A stretch of DNA of 64,000 nucleotides from Pseudomonas sp. CFBP13508 (GCF_005233515.1 NZ_QFZZ01000004.1:1-64000), one strand, 5' to 3'. Numbered from the stretch's first letter, positions 1 through 8,989 are shown. The notes: generated by a model from the letters alone, not told the origin. Numbers and translations are program-made.

Positions 1-24
1 GTGAGAGTAGGTCATCGTCAAGAT
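1..24 (+). rRNA. rrf: 5S ribosomal RNA, 3' end only
   Basis: The first bases match the conserved 3' end of Pseudomonas 5S rRNA (GAGAGTAGGTCATCGTCAAG), the strand that closes the terminal helix of the molecule. A strong intrinsic terminator follows at once, as expected at the end of an rrn operon. About 95 bases of the 5S gene, and presumably 23S and 16S, lie left of the window. The exact last base is uncertain by one or two positions. Confidence 0.88.
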
Positions 25-36
25 TAAATTCCGAAA

Positions 37-68
37 CCCCAATTGCGAAAGCAGTTGGGGTTTTGTTT
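37..68 (+). terminator. rrn operon terminator
   Basis: A ten-pair stem (CCCCAATTGC with GCAGTTGGGG, one G-U pair) closes a GAAA tetraloop and runs into TTTTGTTTTG. Its position directly after the 5S end makes it the rrn operon terminator. Confidence 0.9.
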
Positions 69-214
69 TGCCTGCGGGAAAGTTTTCAGCCTGCCACCGG
101 GGAAATTCATTCTGAAGTGGACGGCCAGTTTTGATATGGTGCAGCTCGTTTTTTAACGGACTGATGTCCTGCCCACGGATCGGCACTCATTTATGTCAAA
201 GAGTTGCTGTAGAA

Positions 215-2107
215 ATGCCTGAACCAATCCCGATCAAGGATCATGAAAAAGAGACGCGGCTGGTCAACAAGCGATTGATCGCCTGCGCTCTGTTTGTCTT
301 CGCCATCAGCTGCGCTCTGGTGGTGCGCCTGTACATCCTTCAGGTCGTGGAATTCGACTACCACTCGACCATCTCCGAAAACAATCGCGTCCATGTCCTC
401 CCGATACCGCCAACGCGTGGATTGATCTACGACCGCAACGGTGTGTTGCTCGCCGACAATCGCCCCAGCTACAACCTGACCATCACCCGTGAGCGTGCCA
501 CCGACGTCAATCAAGAATTGGACGAAGTCATCAACTTGCTGCACTTGCCTGCTGAAGACCGCACGGTATTCGACAAGGCGATGAAGCAATCCCGGCATCC
601 GTTCACACCGGTCACCCTGTTTTATGAGCTGACGGAAGAGCAGATTGCCGTCCTGGCGGTTAACGAGTTTCGCTTGCCGGGCATTGATGTCGAGCCGCAG
701 TTTGTCCGCCACTATCCCCTCGGCGCCCATTTCGCCCATTCGATCGGTTATGTCGGTCGGATCAATGAAAAAGAATCGAAAACTCTCGACTCCGTGGAAT
801 ACCGAGGTACGCAGTCCATCGGTAAAACCGGTATCGAGCGTTTTTATGAAGCGCAGTTGCACGGCCATGTCGGTTACGAAGAAGTCGAAACCAATGCTCA
901 AGGCCGAGTGCTGCGCGTACTCAGGCACACCGATCCGGTGCCTGGTAAAAACATCGTCCTCAGTCTCGATGTGAAGCTGCAGGAAGCCGCTGAAGCTGCT
1001 TTGGGCAACCGCCGTGGTTCCGTGGTTGCCCTTGATCCGTCCACTGGAGAAGTGCTGGCCATGGTCAGCAACCCGAGCTTCGATCCGAATCTTTTCGTCA
1101 CCGGGATCAGTTCAAAGGAATATTCAGCGCTGCGCGATTCCATCGACCGTCCGCTGTTCAACCGCGTATTGCGCGGCCTTTATGCCCCAGGCTCGACGAT
1201 CAAGCCCGAAGTCGCCATCGCGGGTCTGGACGCCGGCGTCGTGACCCCGCAGACCCGCGTATACGATCCCGGCTACTACCAATTACCGGACTTCGATCAC
1301 AAGTATCGCAACTGGAACCACAGTGGTGATGGTTGGGTGGACATGGACGCGGCGATCATGCGCTCGAACGACACCTACTTCTATGATCTGGCGCACAAGC
1401 TTGGCATCGATCGTCTGCACGACTACATGGCGATGTTCGGCCTTGGTGAAAAAGTCTCGCTGGACATGTTTGAAGAGTCGCCCGGTCTGATGCCGTCGCA
1501 AGCGTGGAAACGCGCTACTCGGCGACAGGCCTGGTATCCCGGCGAGACGGTTATTCTGGGCATCGGCCAGGGCTACATGCAGGTCACACCACTGCAATTG
1601 GCCCAGGCCACTGCCCTCATCGCCAACAAGGGGATATGGAATCGACCGCACTTGGCCAAGTCGGTCGACGGCGTTGCGCCGGTTGACGAGCACCCGATGC
1701 CGAACATTCTGCTTAAAGATCCGCGCGATTGGGAGCAGGTCAATCACGGAATGCAGATGGTCATGCACGATGCTCGAGGCATCGCACGAGCGGCGGCTGC
1801 GGGGGCGCAATACCGCATCGCTGGCAAGAGTGGTACGGCGCAAGTGGTGGCGATCAAGCAGGGTGAGCGCTACAACCGTGAGAAAACCCTCGAGCGCCAC
1901 CGTGACAACGCCCTGTTTGTAGGATTTGCACCGGCCGAGCATCCGAAGATCGCCATCTCGGTAATGATCGAAAACGGCGAGGCGGGTGGTCGTGTTGCCG
2001 GTCCAGTAGTGCGGCAGATCATGGACGCCTGGTTACTCGATCAGGATGGCCACCTCAAGCCGCAATACGCAGCGCCGAGCAAAGCACCGGGTGATCCGCA
2101 CGTCTGA
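215..2107 (+). CDS. mrdA: penicillin-binding protein 2 (peptidoglycan DD-transpeptidase)
   Basis: Class B PBP of the PBP2 type, which crosslinks peptidoglycan during cell elongation with the SEDS protein RodA. The 630-residue protein has one N-terminal membrane anchor (about residues 20-41), a dimerisation/pedestal region beginning near PTRGLIYDRNG, and a transpeptidase domain with all three active-site motifs: S327-T-I-K, S384-N-D and K538-S-G-T. The reading frame extends back to 131, but PBP2 proteins start with a short charged segment such as MPEPIPIKDHEKETRL, so I use the ATG at 215; no strong ribosome binding site is visible there. The usual rodA, rlpA and dacA neighbours are absent, so this is likely a second PBP2 copy; the symbol denotes the family. 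Confidence 0.88.
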   Translation: MPEPIPIKDHEKETRLVNKRLIACALFVFAISCALVVRLYILQVVEFDYHSTISENNRVHVLPIPPTRGLIYDRNGVLLADNRPSYNLTITRERATDVNQELDEVINLLHLPAEDRTVFDKAMKQSRHPFTPVTLFYELTEEQIAVLAVNEFRLPGIDVEPQFVRHYPLGAHFAHSIGYVGRINEKESKTLDSVEYRGTQSIGKTGIERFYEAQLHGHVGYEEVETNAQGRVLRVLRHTDPVPGKNIVLSLDVKLQEAAEAALGNRRGSVVALDPSTGEVLAMVSNPSFDPNLFVTGISSKEYSALRDSIDRPLFNRVLRGLYAPGSTIKPEVAIAGLDAGVVTPQTRVYDPGYYQLPDFDHKYRNWNHSGDGWVDMDAAIMRSNDTYFYDLAHKLGIDRLHDYMAMFGLGEKVSLDMFEESPGLMPSQAWKRATRRQAWYPGETVILGIGQGYMQVTPLQLAQATALIANKGIWNRPHLAKSVDGVAPVDEHPMPNILLKDPRDWEQVNHGMQMVMHDARGIARAAAAGAQYRIAGKSGTAQVVAIKQGERYNREKTLERHRDNALFVGFAPAEHPKIAISVMIENGEAGGRVAGPVVRQIMDAWLLDQDGHLKPQYAAPSKAPGDPHV

Positions 2108-2125
2108 GGCATAACGGTTTCACAG

Positions 2126-2151
2126 CACAGGCTCCCGTAAGTGAGCCTGTG
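2126..2151. terminator. hairpin between convergent genes
   Basis: A perfect nine-pair stem (CACAGGCTC with GAGCCTGTG) lies between the stop codons of the PBP2 gene and the convergent LprI-like gene. It has no clear U-tract on either strand, so termination here would be weak or factor-assisted. Confidence 0.45.
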
Positions 2152-2152
2152 A

Positions 2153-2557
2153 TTACGCACCAGGTACCGGGCAACTCATATCACCTTCCTCACATTTCAA
2201 ATATTGCTTGAGCGACTCGACGCGCGTCTTGGTCATTCCCGTTAGGCACTCGCTGTAAATCAATGGATAAACGCTCCCGCCCGCCACCCCAGAAGCCGAA
2301 AACGTGCACTCGGCATCCCGAAAGCTGACCCACGCCCGCTGCGCGTTGACCAGCAGCTTCTTTCCGTCCGGGTTGTCCTTAAGGCGTCCGGTGATCTGCT
2401 GGTAGATCGTATTCAATTCCTTGTCCGCCGCTTTGAACGCTTGCCCAGCGCATTGATTCATCGTCGCCTGATCACTGGCGTTGGCGCAATCAACCGTGGC
2501 ATGGGCGAAAGGGGCAAACAAAAAAGGCGCAAGGGCCAGAAGCAGACGCACTGACAT
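2153..2557 (-). CDS. LprI-like (DUF1311) secreted small protein
   Basis: A 134-residue protein with a signal peptide (MSVRLLLALAPFLFAPFAHA) and a DUF1311/LprI-type domain. Visible family traits are paired cysteines, the segment DCANASDQATMNQC near the mature N-terminus, and the central NAQRAWVSFRDAEC. Members are periplasmic, and some are proposed to inhibit lysozyme; the substrate here is unknown. The frame is open much further upstream, but the start at 2557 is the only one that gives a signal peptide. Six cysteines in the mature chain suggest disulfides. The gene begins about 40 bp after the ADP-ribosylglycohydrolase stop on the same strand, so co-transcription is possible. Confidence 0.78.
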   Translation of the reverse strand: MSVRLLLALAPFLFAPFAHATVDCANASDQATMNQCAGQAFKAADKELNTIYQQITGRLKDNPDGKKLLVNAQRAWVSFRDAECTFSASGVAGGSVYPLIYSECLTGMTKTRVESLKQYLKCEEGDMSCPVPGA

Positions 2558-2597
2558 AAGGTTCTCGCTGTATCGAGTGGAATGAGTGTAGCGATTG

Positions 2598-3512
2598 TTA
2601 TGTACGTAGGCGGGAGGCCTCAAGCAAGCGATCCGCAGTGGCGGTGATTTCCTCGCCTTCATGCAACTGCTCCAGCCAGTGTTCGGGAATCGCCCGAGCG
2701 CCGTAGTAAGCACCTGCCAACTGACCGACGATAGCAGCCGTCGTAACCGCATCATCACCGAGATTGGCTGCTTTCAACACCGCTTCGGCGAATGTCTGCG
2801 TATGGTGAAAGCACCACAAAGCGGCTTCCAGCGATTGGACGCTATAGCCACTGCCTTTTATTTCAGTTTCCGCTTTATGGAGGTACTCACCCTGAGCAAT
2901 CGCAATCACCTTGGGCTGGGAAAGCTGGAGCAGTGGCGACCGCCGAAGCTGTGTTTTCTCCGCACCCTCAAGCGCTCGTGCGATCAGGTCAGCCAGCAAC
3001 TGACAGCACTCGATTGCCTCCGGCGCCGCATGGGTTGTGCGCGAACTGTCGGCGGCGTTGATCTGGATCTGTCCAGCGTCGGGAAAATAAAACAGCACGA
3101 CAGGCGCCAATCGCATCAGCGACCCGTTACCAGCAGTCAATGGATCAGTCGACCCTGCGAAAGGCTCCCCGGTTCGCTGATACTGTTCCAGTGCATGGCT
3201 GACGGTCATGCCGATGTCGAAACATTCTCCGGTAGAGCTCAGGTATCCCCATTTCCACCAATTGAGATAGCGGCCCATCTGATCAGTCGCGTCGAAGCCG
3301 TTTTTACTCAGCAGGCTTTCGGCCAGGCACAGTGCCATTGAGGTGTCATCGGTCCATTGCCCAGGCTTGAGCTGGAACGGGCCGCCGCCAACCATATCGC
3401 TCAGCGGCTGGAATGATCCTCGCGGCTGGAACTCAACCGTTGTGCCGACCGCATCGCCGCAAGCCAGGCCGAGGAGGGCGCCGCGATACCGATCGGCAAG
3501 AGAGGGCTGCAT
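2598..3512 (-). CDS. ADP-ribosylglycohydrolase (DraG/ARH family)
   Basis: A 304-residue protein of the DraG/ARH fold, which hydrolyses ADP-ribose from modified proteins or other acceptors using two magnesium ions. The N-terminal block GALLGLACGDAVG, the metal-binding T54-D-D-T, and GNGSLMR are intact. The C-terminal metal motif, normally Asp-x-Asp-Thr in the context NLGDDADTTAA, reads NLGDDAVTTAA here: V256 (codon GTT, positions 2745-2747) replaces an aspartate (GAT) that ligates magnesium in characterised members. Activity may be reduced or lost. The gene is divergent from the SRPBCC gene; no ADP-ribosyltransferase partner is visible. Confidence 0.88.
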   Translation of the reverse strand: MQPSLADRYRGALLGLACGDAVGTTVEFQPRGSFQPLSDMVGGGPFQLKPGQWTDDTSMALCLAESLLSKNGFDATDQMGRYLNWWKWGYLSSTGECFDIGMTVSHALEQYQRTGEPFAGSTDPLTAGNGSLMRLAPVVLFYFPDAGQIQINAADSSRTTHAAPEAIECCQLLADLIARALEGAEKTQLRRSPLLQLSQPKVIAIAQGEYLHKAETEIKGSGYSVQSLEAALWCFHHTQTFAEAVLKAANLGDDAVTTAAIVGQLAGAYYGARAIPEHWLEQLHEGEEITATADRLLEASRLRT

Positions 3513-3640
3513 GATTCGTCCTTGTTTCTGCGGATTCGCTGGAAAGATAACAGGTCAGGCGGCGCCGATCACAGAGCGCAAACTACCGCAGAATGTGTCC
3601 GCTCGAATGGGTGGCTGCAGCGCTTCGATACAACTTCGCA

Positions 3641-3669
3641 TTGGACATGTGGTCATACAAGCCTAGTGT
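3641..3669 (+). promoter_or_regulatory. possible sigma-70 promoter for the SRPBCC gene
   Basis: TTGGAC and TAGTGT are separated by 17 bp and lie about 20 bp upstream of the SRPBCC start. Both boxes are imperfect. Confidence 0.35.
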
Positions 3670-3688
3670 TCAGAACAGGAGGTGACGT

Positions 3689-4177
3689 ATGAAACCAGTA
3701 CCTAACAGTTTCGAACGCAAGATCACGCTCAAGGCGTCGCGTTCCCACGTCTGGCGTGCATTGGTCGATGCAGAGGCGTTTGGCCAGTGGTTCGGCGTGG
3801 CGCTCGAGGGACGGCGTTTCATTGCCGGCGAGTGGACGCAGGGCCAGGTCACGTACCCCGGTTATGAACACGTATTGTGGAATGTGCTGATCGAGCGGGT
3901 CGAGCCGCAGCAATTGTTTTCTTTCCGCTGGCACCCGTACGCGGTCAACCCGAAGATCGACTACTCGCAGGAGCCGACCACGCTGGTCAAGTTCGAATTG
4001 CAGGACTTCGAAGACGGCACTCTACTCAAGGTCTCGGAATCCGGCTTCGCGCACATCCCTGATATCCGCCAGAAAGAGGCGTATTACATGGACAGCCGCG
4101 GCTGGGAGGAGCAGTTGAGCAGGCTTGAACAGTTTCTCGCCGAAAGCGCCAGGGCTCGTGAAAGCGGCGGCGCCTGA
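3689..4177 (+). CDS. SRPBCC / AHSA1-type protein
   Basis: A 162-residue protein of the START-like SRPBCC superfamily, AHSA1 subgroup. The typical opening KITLKASRSHVWRALVDAEAFGQWFG and the closing EAYYMDSRGWEEQLSRLEQFL are clear. The fold makes a deep hydrophobic pocket for a small ligand, and no specific function can be given. In other bacteria such proteins are often paired with an ArsR-type repressor; none is adjacent here. The start is well supported by AGGAGG seven bases before ATG. The gene is followed by the RsmX small RNA on the same strand. Confidence 0.85.
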   Translation: MKPVPNSFERKITLKASRSHVWRALVDAEAFGQWFGVALEGRRFIAGEWTQGQVTYPGYEHVLWNVLIERVEPQQLFSFRWHPYAVNPKIDYSQEPTTLVKFELQDFEDGTLLKVSESGFAHIPDIRQKEAYYMDSRGWEEQLSRLEQFLAESARARESGGA

Positions 4178-4203
4178 CACGTCTAAGGGTTTTCGGAAGT
4201 GTT

Positions 4204-4223
4204 TGTATGGCGAATGTCTTACA
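4204..4223 (+). promoter_or_regulatory. GacA-type upstream activating sequence for rsmX
   Basis: The imperfect palindrome TGTATG-N8-CTTACA resembles the GacA recognition element (consensus TGTAAG-N6-CTTACA) used by rsm small-RNA genes. The spacer is two bases longer than consensus and the left half has one mismatch. Its centre lies about 66 bp upstream of the inferred RNA start, the distance expected for rsm promoters. A plausible -10, TAATCT, is at 4268-4273. Confidence 0.55.
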
Positions 4224-4279
4224 CGCGTTGGTAGCTTTTACGACTATTGCTGATTGGATCCACTGGGTAATCTACACAC

Positions 4280-4398
4280 ATCAACTGAGACACAGGGAGT
4301 GTTTCAGGATCATGGATGATCGACCATTTGCAAGGATCGCTGCCGACAGGGAGTCGATAATGGTCTTGGGAAAAACCCGCTTCGGCGGGTTTTTTTTC
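4280..4398 (+). ncRNA. rsmX: RsmX-type small RNA (titrates RsmA/CsrA proteins)
   Basis: About 119 nt with six GGA motifs (4296, 4307, 4314, 4334, 4350, 4369), the binding signature of RsmA/RsmE. Several lie in hairpin loops. The stem GAGACAC/GTGTTTC (4287-4305) presents AGGGA, GATCA/TGATC (4308-4321) presents TGGA, and CGAC/GTCG (4344-4356) presents AGGGA. AAGGA at 4332 lies between stems. The RNA ends in an intrinsic terminator. A GacA-like element and a -10 box lie upstream at the right distances. Length, motif number and architecture match RsmX of fluorescens-group pseudomonads, which relieves translational repression of secondary-metabolite genes in the Gac/Rsm cascade. The 5' end is inferred from the promoter and is uncertain by a few bases. 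Confidence 0.85.
4374..4398 (+). terminator. rsmX terminator
   Basis: Stem CCCGC/GCGGG with a TTCG tetraloop, flanked by AA/TT pairs and followed by eight Ts. Confidence 0.93.
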
Positions 4399-4404
4399 GT
4401 CTGT

Positions 4405-4484
4405 ACGTAGGAGCTGCCGAAGGCTGCGATCTTTTGATCTTGCTCTTGAAAACCCAAGTCAAAGAGATCGCAGCCTGCGCGAAC
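4405..4484. repeat. REP-like inverted repeat, GATCGCAGCC family
   Basis: The left arm GTAGGAGCTGCCGAAGGC continues into GCTGCGATCTTTTGATCTT; the right arm contains AAGAGATCGCAGCC, so the two arms can pair. The right end is degenerate compared with the copies at 11700 and 15222. It sits between rsmX and the convergent acnA gene. Confidence 0.8.
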
Positions 4485-4492
4485 GTGTCCCG

Positions 4493-7234
4493 TTACGAAG
4501 CAATCAACTGCCGCAACACATAATGCAGAATCCCCCCGGATTTGAAGTACTCGACCTCATTCAGCGTATCAATCCGGCACAAGACTTCGATTCTTTCCTG
4601 ACGCCCATCCTCGCGAGTGATAACCAGCGGCAGGTTCATCCGTGGCCTCAGCTCGACGCCGGTCAATCCCAGAATCTCGAACGTCTCTTTGCCGGTCAGA
4701 TTGAGGCTCTTGCGGTTTTGATCAAGCTTGAACTGCAACGGCAGCACACCCATGCCGACCAGATTCGAGCGGTGAATACGTTCGAAACTCTCCGCAATCA
4801 CGGCTTTGACGCCCAGCAGATTGGTGCCTTTCGCCGCCCAGTCACGGCTCGACCCGGTGCCGTACTCCTGACCGGCAATCACCACCAGCGGCGTGTCCGA
4901 CGCCTGATATTTCATCGCTGCATCGTAGATGGCCATTTTTTCCCCGGTGGGGATGTAAATGGTGTTGCCGCCTTCCTCGCCGCCAAGCATTTCGTTGCGA
5001 ATACGGATGTTGGCAAACGTGCCGCGCATCATCACTTCATGATTGCCACGACGGGAACCGTAAGAGTTGAAATCGCGCGGTTCGACGCCTTTTTCCTGCA
5101 GATACCGCCCGGCCGGGCTGTCGATCTTGATGTTGCCGGCGGGGGAGATATGGTCGGTGGTCACTGAATCGCCGAGTAAGGCCAAAACCCGCGCGCCTTT
5201 GACGTCTTTGACTTCCGGCAGAGGGCCGGAAATGTCGTCGAAGAAAGGTGGATGCTGAATGTAGGTCGAATCGTCCTGCCACACGTAAGTCGCCGCTTGC
5301 GGCACCTCGATGGCTTGCCATTGTTCATCACCGGCAAACACTTCGGCGTATTCCTTATGGAACATCGCCGTGTTGACCTGATTCACCGCCTCGGCGATTT
5401 CCCGGCTGCTTGGCCAGATATCGCGCAGATACACCGGATTGCCCTGTTGATCCTCACCCAGCGGTTCGCTGCTGATATCGGTGCGCACGCTGCCAGCCAG
5501 TGCGTAGGCGACGACCAGCGGAGGCGAGGCCAGCCAGTTGGTTTTCACCAGTGGGTGTACGCGACCTTCGAAGTTGCGGTTGCCGGACAGGACCGACGCG
5601 ACGGTCAGATCGGCTTTCTGAATGGCTTTCTCGATCGGCTCCGGCAGTGGCCCGGAGTTGCCGATGCAGGTGGTGCAACCGTAGCCGACCAACGAAAACC
5701 CGAGCTGATCAAGGTACTGAGTCAGCCCGGCAGCCTTGTAGTAGTCGGTGACCACTTTCGAGCCGGGGGCGAGTGAGCTTTTCACCCAAGGCTTGCGTGT
5801 CAGGCCTTTTTCGACGGCTTTTTTCGCCAGTAGTCCAGCGGCCATCATCACGCTCGGGTTGGAAGTGTTGGTGCAGGAAGTGATCGCGGCGATGACCACG
5901 GCACCGTTTTTCAGGCGATAGGTCTTGCCCTCGTATTCGTAGTCCGCTTCACCGACCAGATCGGCGTTGCCGACCGCCACGCCGCCACCGCCCTCGCTTT
6001 CCAGGCGTCCTTCTTCCTTGCTGGTGGGTTTGAACTGCAGGTCGATGAAATCACTGAAGGCCTGCGCGACGTTCGGCAGAGAGACGCGATCCTGCGGGCG
6101 TTTCGGACCGGCCAGACTGGCTTCGACGCTGCCCATGTCCAGCGCCAGGCTGTCGGTGAACACCGGCTCCTGACCCGGCAGACGCCACAGGCCTTGAGCT
6201 TTGGTGTAGGCCTCGACCAGTTTCACCACTTCCGGCGGCCGGCCGGACAAGCGCAGGTATTCCAGGGTGACATCGTCGACCGGGAAGAAACCGCACGTCG
6301 CACCGTATTCCGGAGCCATGTTGGCGATGGTCGCGCGGTCGGCCAACGGCAGGTCGGCGAGACCGTCGCCATAGAATTCGACGAATTTGCCGACCACGCC
6401 TTTCTTGCGCAGCATCTGCGTCACGGTCAGCACCAGATCGGTAGCGGTAATGCCTTCCTTGAGCTTGCCGGTGAGTTTGAAGCCGATCACTTCTGGAATC
6501 AGCATCGACACCGGTTGCCCGAGCATCGCCGCTTCCGCTTCGATCCCGCCCACGCCCCAGCCGAGTACGCCGAGGCCGTTGATCATGGTGGTGTGGGAGT
6601 CGGTGCCGACCAGTGTGTCGGGGAAGGCGTAGGTGCGGCCATCCTCGTCTTTGGTCCAAACGGTGCGGCCGAGGTACTCAAGGTTGACCTGGTGGCAGAT
6701 GCCGGTACCCGGCGGGACCACGCTGAAGTTATCGAACGCACTCTGGCCCCAGCGCAGGAAGGCATAGCGCTCGCCGTTGCGTTGCATTTCAATGTCGACG
6801 TTCTGTTCGAAGGCACTGGCGCTGGCAAACTTGTCGACCATTACCGAGTGGTCGATCACCAGATCCACCGGCGACAATGGATTGATTCGTTGCGGGTCGC
6901 CACCGGCCTTGGCCATCGCCGCACGCATGGCGGCGAGGTCGACCACGGCGGGGACGCCGGTAAAATCCTGCATCAATACACGAGCAGGGCGGTACTGGAT
7001 TTCGCGATCGGAGCGGCGCTCCTTAAGCCAGGCGGCAATGGCCTTGAGGTCAGCGCCGGTGACGGTTTTTTCGTCTTCCCAGCGCAGCAGATTTTCCAGC
7101 AGGACCTTCAATGACATCGGCAGCTTGTCGAGATCGCCCAGGCTTTTGGCGGCTTCCGGCAGGCTGAAATAGTGGTAGGTCGTGGCGTCGATTTGTAGGG
7201 TTTTCAGTGACTTCAGACTATCGAGGGACGGCAT
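4493..7234 (-). CDS. acnA: aconitate hydratase A
   Basis: A 913-residue aconitase of the AcnA/IRP1 type, interconverting citrate and isocitrate in the TCA cycle. The [4Fe-4S] ligands are visible as C454 (SCTNTSNP) and C520/C523 ([12 protein letters not shown]). Other signatures are [34 protein letters not shown] and [15 protein letters not shown] in the swivelling C-terminal domain. The start ATG at 7234 follows AAAGGAG by eight bases; the GTG three codons upstream would overlap that ribosome binding site and is rejected. The gene is divergent from rlmM and convergent with rsmX. Confidence 0.97.
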   Translation of the reverse strand: MPSLDSLKSLKTLQIDATTYHYFSLPEAAKSLGDLDKLPMSLKVLLENLLRWEDEKTVTGADLKAIAAWLKERRSDREIQYRPARVLMQDFTGVPAVVDLAAMRAAMAKAGGDPQRINPLSPVDLVIDHSVMVDKFASASAFEQNVDIEMQRNGERYAFLRWGQSAFDNFSVVPPGTGICHQVNLEYLGRTVWTKDEDGRTYAFPDTLVGTDSHTTMINGLGVLGWGVGGIEAEAAMLGQPVSMLIPEVIGFKLTGKLKEGITATDLVLTVTQMLRKKGVVGKFVEFYGDGLADLPLADRATIANMAPEYGATCGFFPVDDVTLEYLRLSGRPPEVVKLVEAYTKAQGLWRLPGQEPVFTDSLALDMGSVEASLAGPKRPQDRVSLPNVAQAFSDFIDLQFKPTSKEEGRLESEGGGGVAVGNADLVGEADYEYEGKTYRLKNGAVVIAAITSCTNTSNPSVMMAAGLLAKKAVEKGLTRKPWVKSSLAPGSKVVTDYYKAAGLTQYLDQLGFSLVGYGCTTCIGNSGPLPEPIEKAIQKADLTVASVLSGNRNFEGRVHPLVKTNWLASPPLVVAYALAGSVRTDISSEPLGEDQQGNPVYLRDIWPSSREIAEAVNQVNTAMFHKEYAEVFAGDEQWQAIEVPQAATYVWQDDSTYIQHPPFFDDISGPLPEVKDVKGARVLALLGDSVTTDHISPAGNIKIDSPAGRYLQEKGVEPRDFNSYGSRRGNHEVMMRGTFANIRIRNEMLGGEEGGNTIYIPTGEKMAIYDAAMKYQASDTPLVVIAGQEYGTGSSRDWAAKGTNLLGVKAVIAESFERIHRSNLVGMGVLPLQFKLDQNRKSLNLTGKETFEILGLTGVELRPRMNLPLVITREDGRQERIEVLCRIDTLNEVEYFKSGGILHYVLRQLIAS

Positions 7235-7456
7235 TACGATCACTCCTTTGAGTCCGCACGGCTACGGACTGAGGGGACGGGCAGAGCATTAAACCTAGCC
7301 CTGTTTTGAGTAGCTGGCTAATAACTGGACTCTATGGACGGAACCAAGGTTCCGACTTCAGCTATCATGCGCCGGTTTTCGTGACAGGCATTGCGGCAAC
7401 GCAAGGCTTGAGCATCGCGCAGCGGCCGAATGATCGACCGCTGCCCAGGAGTAAAA

Positions 7457-8530
7457 ATGAACACCCTATTCATGCATTGCCGGCCCGGCTTCGAAGGCGA
7501 AGTCTGTTCGGAGATTTCCGATCTCGCCGCCCGTCTCAATGTGGCCGGTTACGCCAAAGCCAAAACAGCCGCGGCCTGCGCCGAGTTTGTCTGCACCGAA
7601 GCGGACGGTGCCGAACGTCTGATGCGCGGTCAGCGTTTCGCCGAATTGATCTTCCCCCGGCAGTGGGCGCGGGGCTTTTTCATCGATCTGCCGGAAAACG
7701 ATCGCATCAGCGTAATCCTCGCGCACATGGCCGATTTCCCGGTGTTTGGCAGTCTGTGGCTGGAAGTGGTCGATACCAATGACGGCAAGGAACTGTCGAA
7801 CTTTTGCAAAAAGTTCGAAGGCCCGCTGCGCAAGGCGCTGACCGCCGCTGACAAACTGGTGGAAGACGCCAGCAAGCCGCGTTTGTTGCTGACCTTCAAA
7901 AGCGGACGCGAAGTGTTCCTCGGCATGGCCGATGCCGGCAATTCGGCAATGTGGCCGATGGGCATTCCACGCCTGAAGTTTCCTCGCGAGGCGCCCAGCC
8001 GTTCGACCTTGAAGCTGGAGGAGGCGTGGCACCACTTCATTCCGCGTGACCAGTGGGAAGACCGTCTGCACAGCGACATGACCGGCGTCGACCTCGGCGC
8101 CGCGCCGGGCGGCTGGACCTGGCAACTGGTCAACCGTGGCATGCTGGTGACGGCGATCGACAACGGCCCGATGGCTGAAAGCCTGATGGAAACCGGACTG
8201 GTCCAGCATCTGATGGCGGACGGTTTTACCTTCAAGCCGAAGCAGCCGGTGGACTGGATGGTTTGCGACATCGTCGAGAAACCGGCGCGTAACGCGGCGA
8301 TGCTGGAAGAGTGGATCGGCGAAGGACATTGCCGCGAAGCAGTGGTCAACCTGAAGCTGCCAATGAAGCAGCGTTATGCCGAAGTGAAACGTCTGCTCGA
8401 GCGCATTGCCGATGGTTTCAAGGCACGTGGGATCAAGGTTGATATCGGCTGCAAGCAGCTATATCACGACCGCGAGGAAGTGACTTGCCATCTGCGCCGG
8501 CACGACACCAGGAAAACCAAATCGCGCTGA
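7457..8530 (+). CDS. rlmM: 23S rRNA (cytidine-2498-2'-O)-methyltransferase
   Basis: A 357-residue SAM-dependent RNA methyltransferase of the RlmM (YgdE) family, which methylates the 2'-hydroxyl of C2498 in 23S rRNA before 50S assembly. The N-terminal part (MNTLFMHCRPGFEGEVCSEI) resembles a THUMP-like RNA-binding domain. The Rossmann-like domain has the SAM motif GVDLGAAPGGWTWQL, and the K-D-K-E catalytic set is suggested by VCDIVEKP and VVNLKLP. The start at 7457 has CAGGAGT eight bases upstream; the frame is open to 7430, but that lead lacks family similarity. The gene is divergent from acnA, with about 220 bp between the two starts. Confidence 0.94.
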   Translation: MNTLFMHCRPGFEGEVCSEISDLAARLNVAGYAKAKTAAACAEFVCTEADGAERLMRGQRFAELIFPRQWARGFFIDLPENDRISVILAHMADFPVFGSLWLEVVDTNDGKELSNFCKKFEGPLRKALTAADKLVEDASKPRLLLTFKSGREVFLGMADAGNSAMWPMGIPRLKFPREAPSRSTLKLEEAWHHFIPRDQWEDRLHSDMTGVDLGAAPGGWTWQLVNRGMLVTAIDNGPMAESLMETGLVQHLMADGFTFKPKQPVDWMVCDIVEKPARNAAMLEEWIGEGHCREAVVNLKLPMKQRYAEVKRLLERIADGFKARGIKVDIGCKQLYHDREEVTCHLRRHDTRKTKSR

Positions 8531-8544
8531 CACAACACTGAGCG

Positions 8545-8634
8545 TGTGGGAGCGAGCCTGCTCGCGAAAGCGGTGGGGCAGCCAGCGATGTGTTGACTGA
8601 CGGATTGCCTTCGCGAGCAGGCTCGCTCCCACAT
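8545..8634. repeat. REPIN-like pair, GTGGGAGCGAGC family
   Basis: Inverted pair: GTGGGAGCGAGCCTGCTCGC at the left end and its reverse complement at the right end, with about 45 bp between. It lies in the rlmM-tusA gap; both flanking genes point right, the only such placement in this window. Confidence 0.9.
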
Positions 8635-8692
8635 GGGTTGGACGATATCCCAAGCAATGCGCGACAATGCCGGCCAGTTTCTGGAGTGAACC

Positions 8693-8941
8693 ATGAGTGA
8701 AATGATCGATACCGCGGTCGACGGCACCCTCGACGCCACCGGCCTGAATTGCCCGGAACCGGTGATGATGTTGCACCAGCACATTCGCGATCTGGTACCC
8801 GGCGGCCTGCTCAAGGTGATCGCCACCGATCCCTCGACCAAGCGCGATATCCCCAAGTTCTGCGTGTTTCTTGACCATGAGCTAGTCAGCCAGCACGAAG
8901 AGGCCGGCACCTATCTGTACTGGATTCGCAAGAAGTCCTGA
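8693..8941 (+). CDS. tusA: sulfur carrier protein TusA
   Basis: An 82-residue TusA/SirA family protein. It accepts persulfide sulfur from IscS and relays it for 2-thiouridine synthesis in tRNA wobble bases and other sulfur traffic. The hallmark [15 protein letters not shown] is present, with C20 as the persulfide-carrying cysteine. TusB, C, D and E are not adjacent, which is usual in Pseudomonas. The start ATG follows TGGAGTGAACC, an acceptable ribosome binding site. A strong bidirectional terminator follows and separates it from the convergent MATE gene. Confidence 0.95.
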   Translation: MSEMIDTAVDGTLDATGLNCPEPVMMLHQHIRDLVPGGLLKVIATDPSTKRDIPKFCVFLDHELVSQHEEAGTYLYWIRKKS

Positions 8942-8949
8942 ATCAGGGC

Positions 8950-8981
8950 AAAAAAAGACCTGCAAAAGCAGGTCTTTTTTT
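8950..8981. terminator. bidirectional terminator, tusA / MATE gene
   Basis: AAAAAAGACCTGC and GCAGGTCTTTTTT form a perfect stem around AAAA. The flanking A and T runs serve both converging transcripts. Confidence 0.93.
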
Positions 8982-8989
8982 ATGGGTGT

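Noticed and set aside
4207..4410. A 67-codon plus-strand ORF after the SRPBCC gene
   Set aside because: It overlaps the rsmX promoter, hairpins and terminator entirely and has no ribosome binding site; the RNA explains the DNA better.
8433..8657. A minus-strand ORF across the REPIN downstream of rlmM
   Set aside because: Its codons come from the repeat arms; similar false ORFs occur at several other REPINs in this window.
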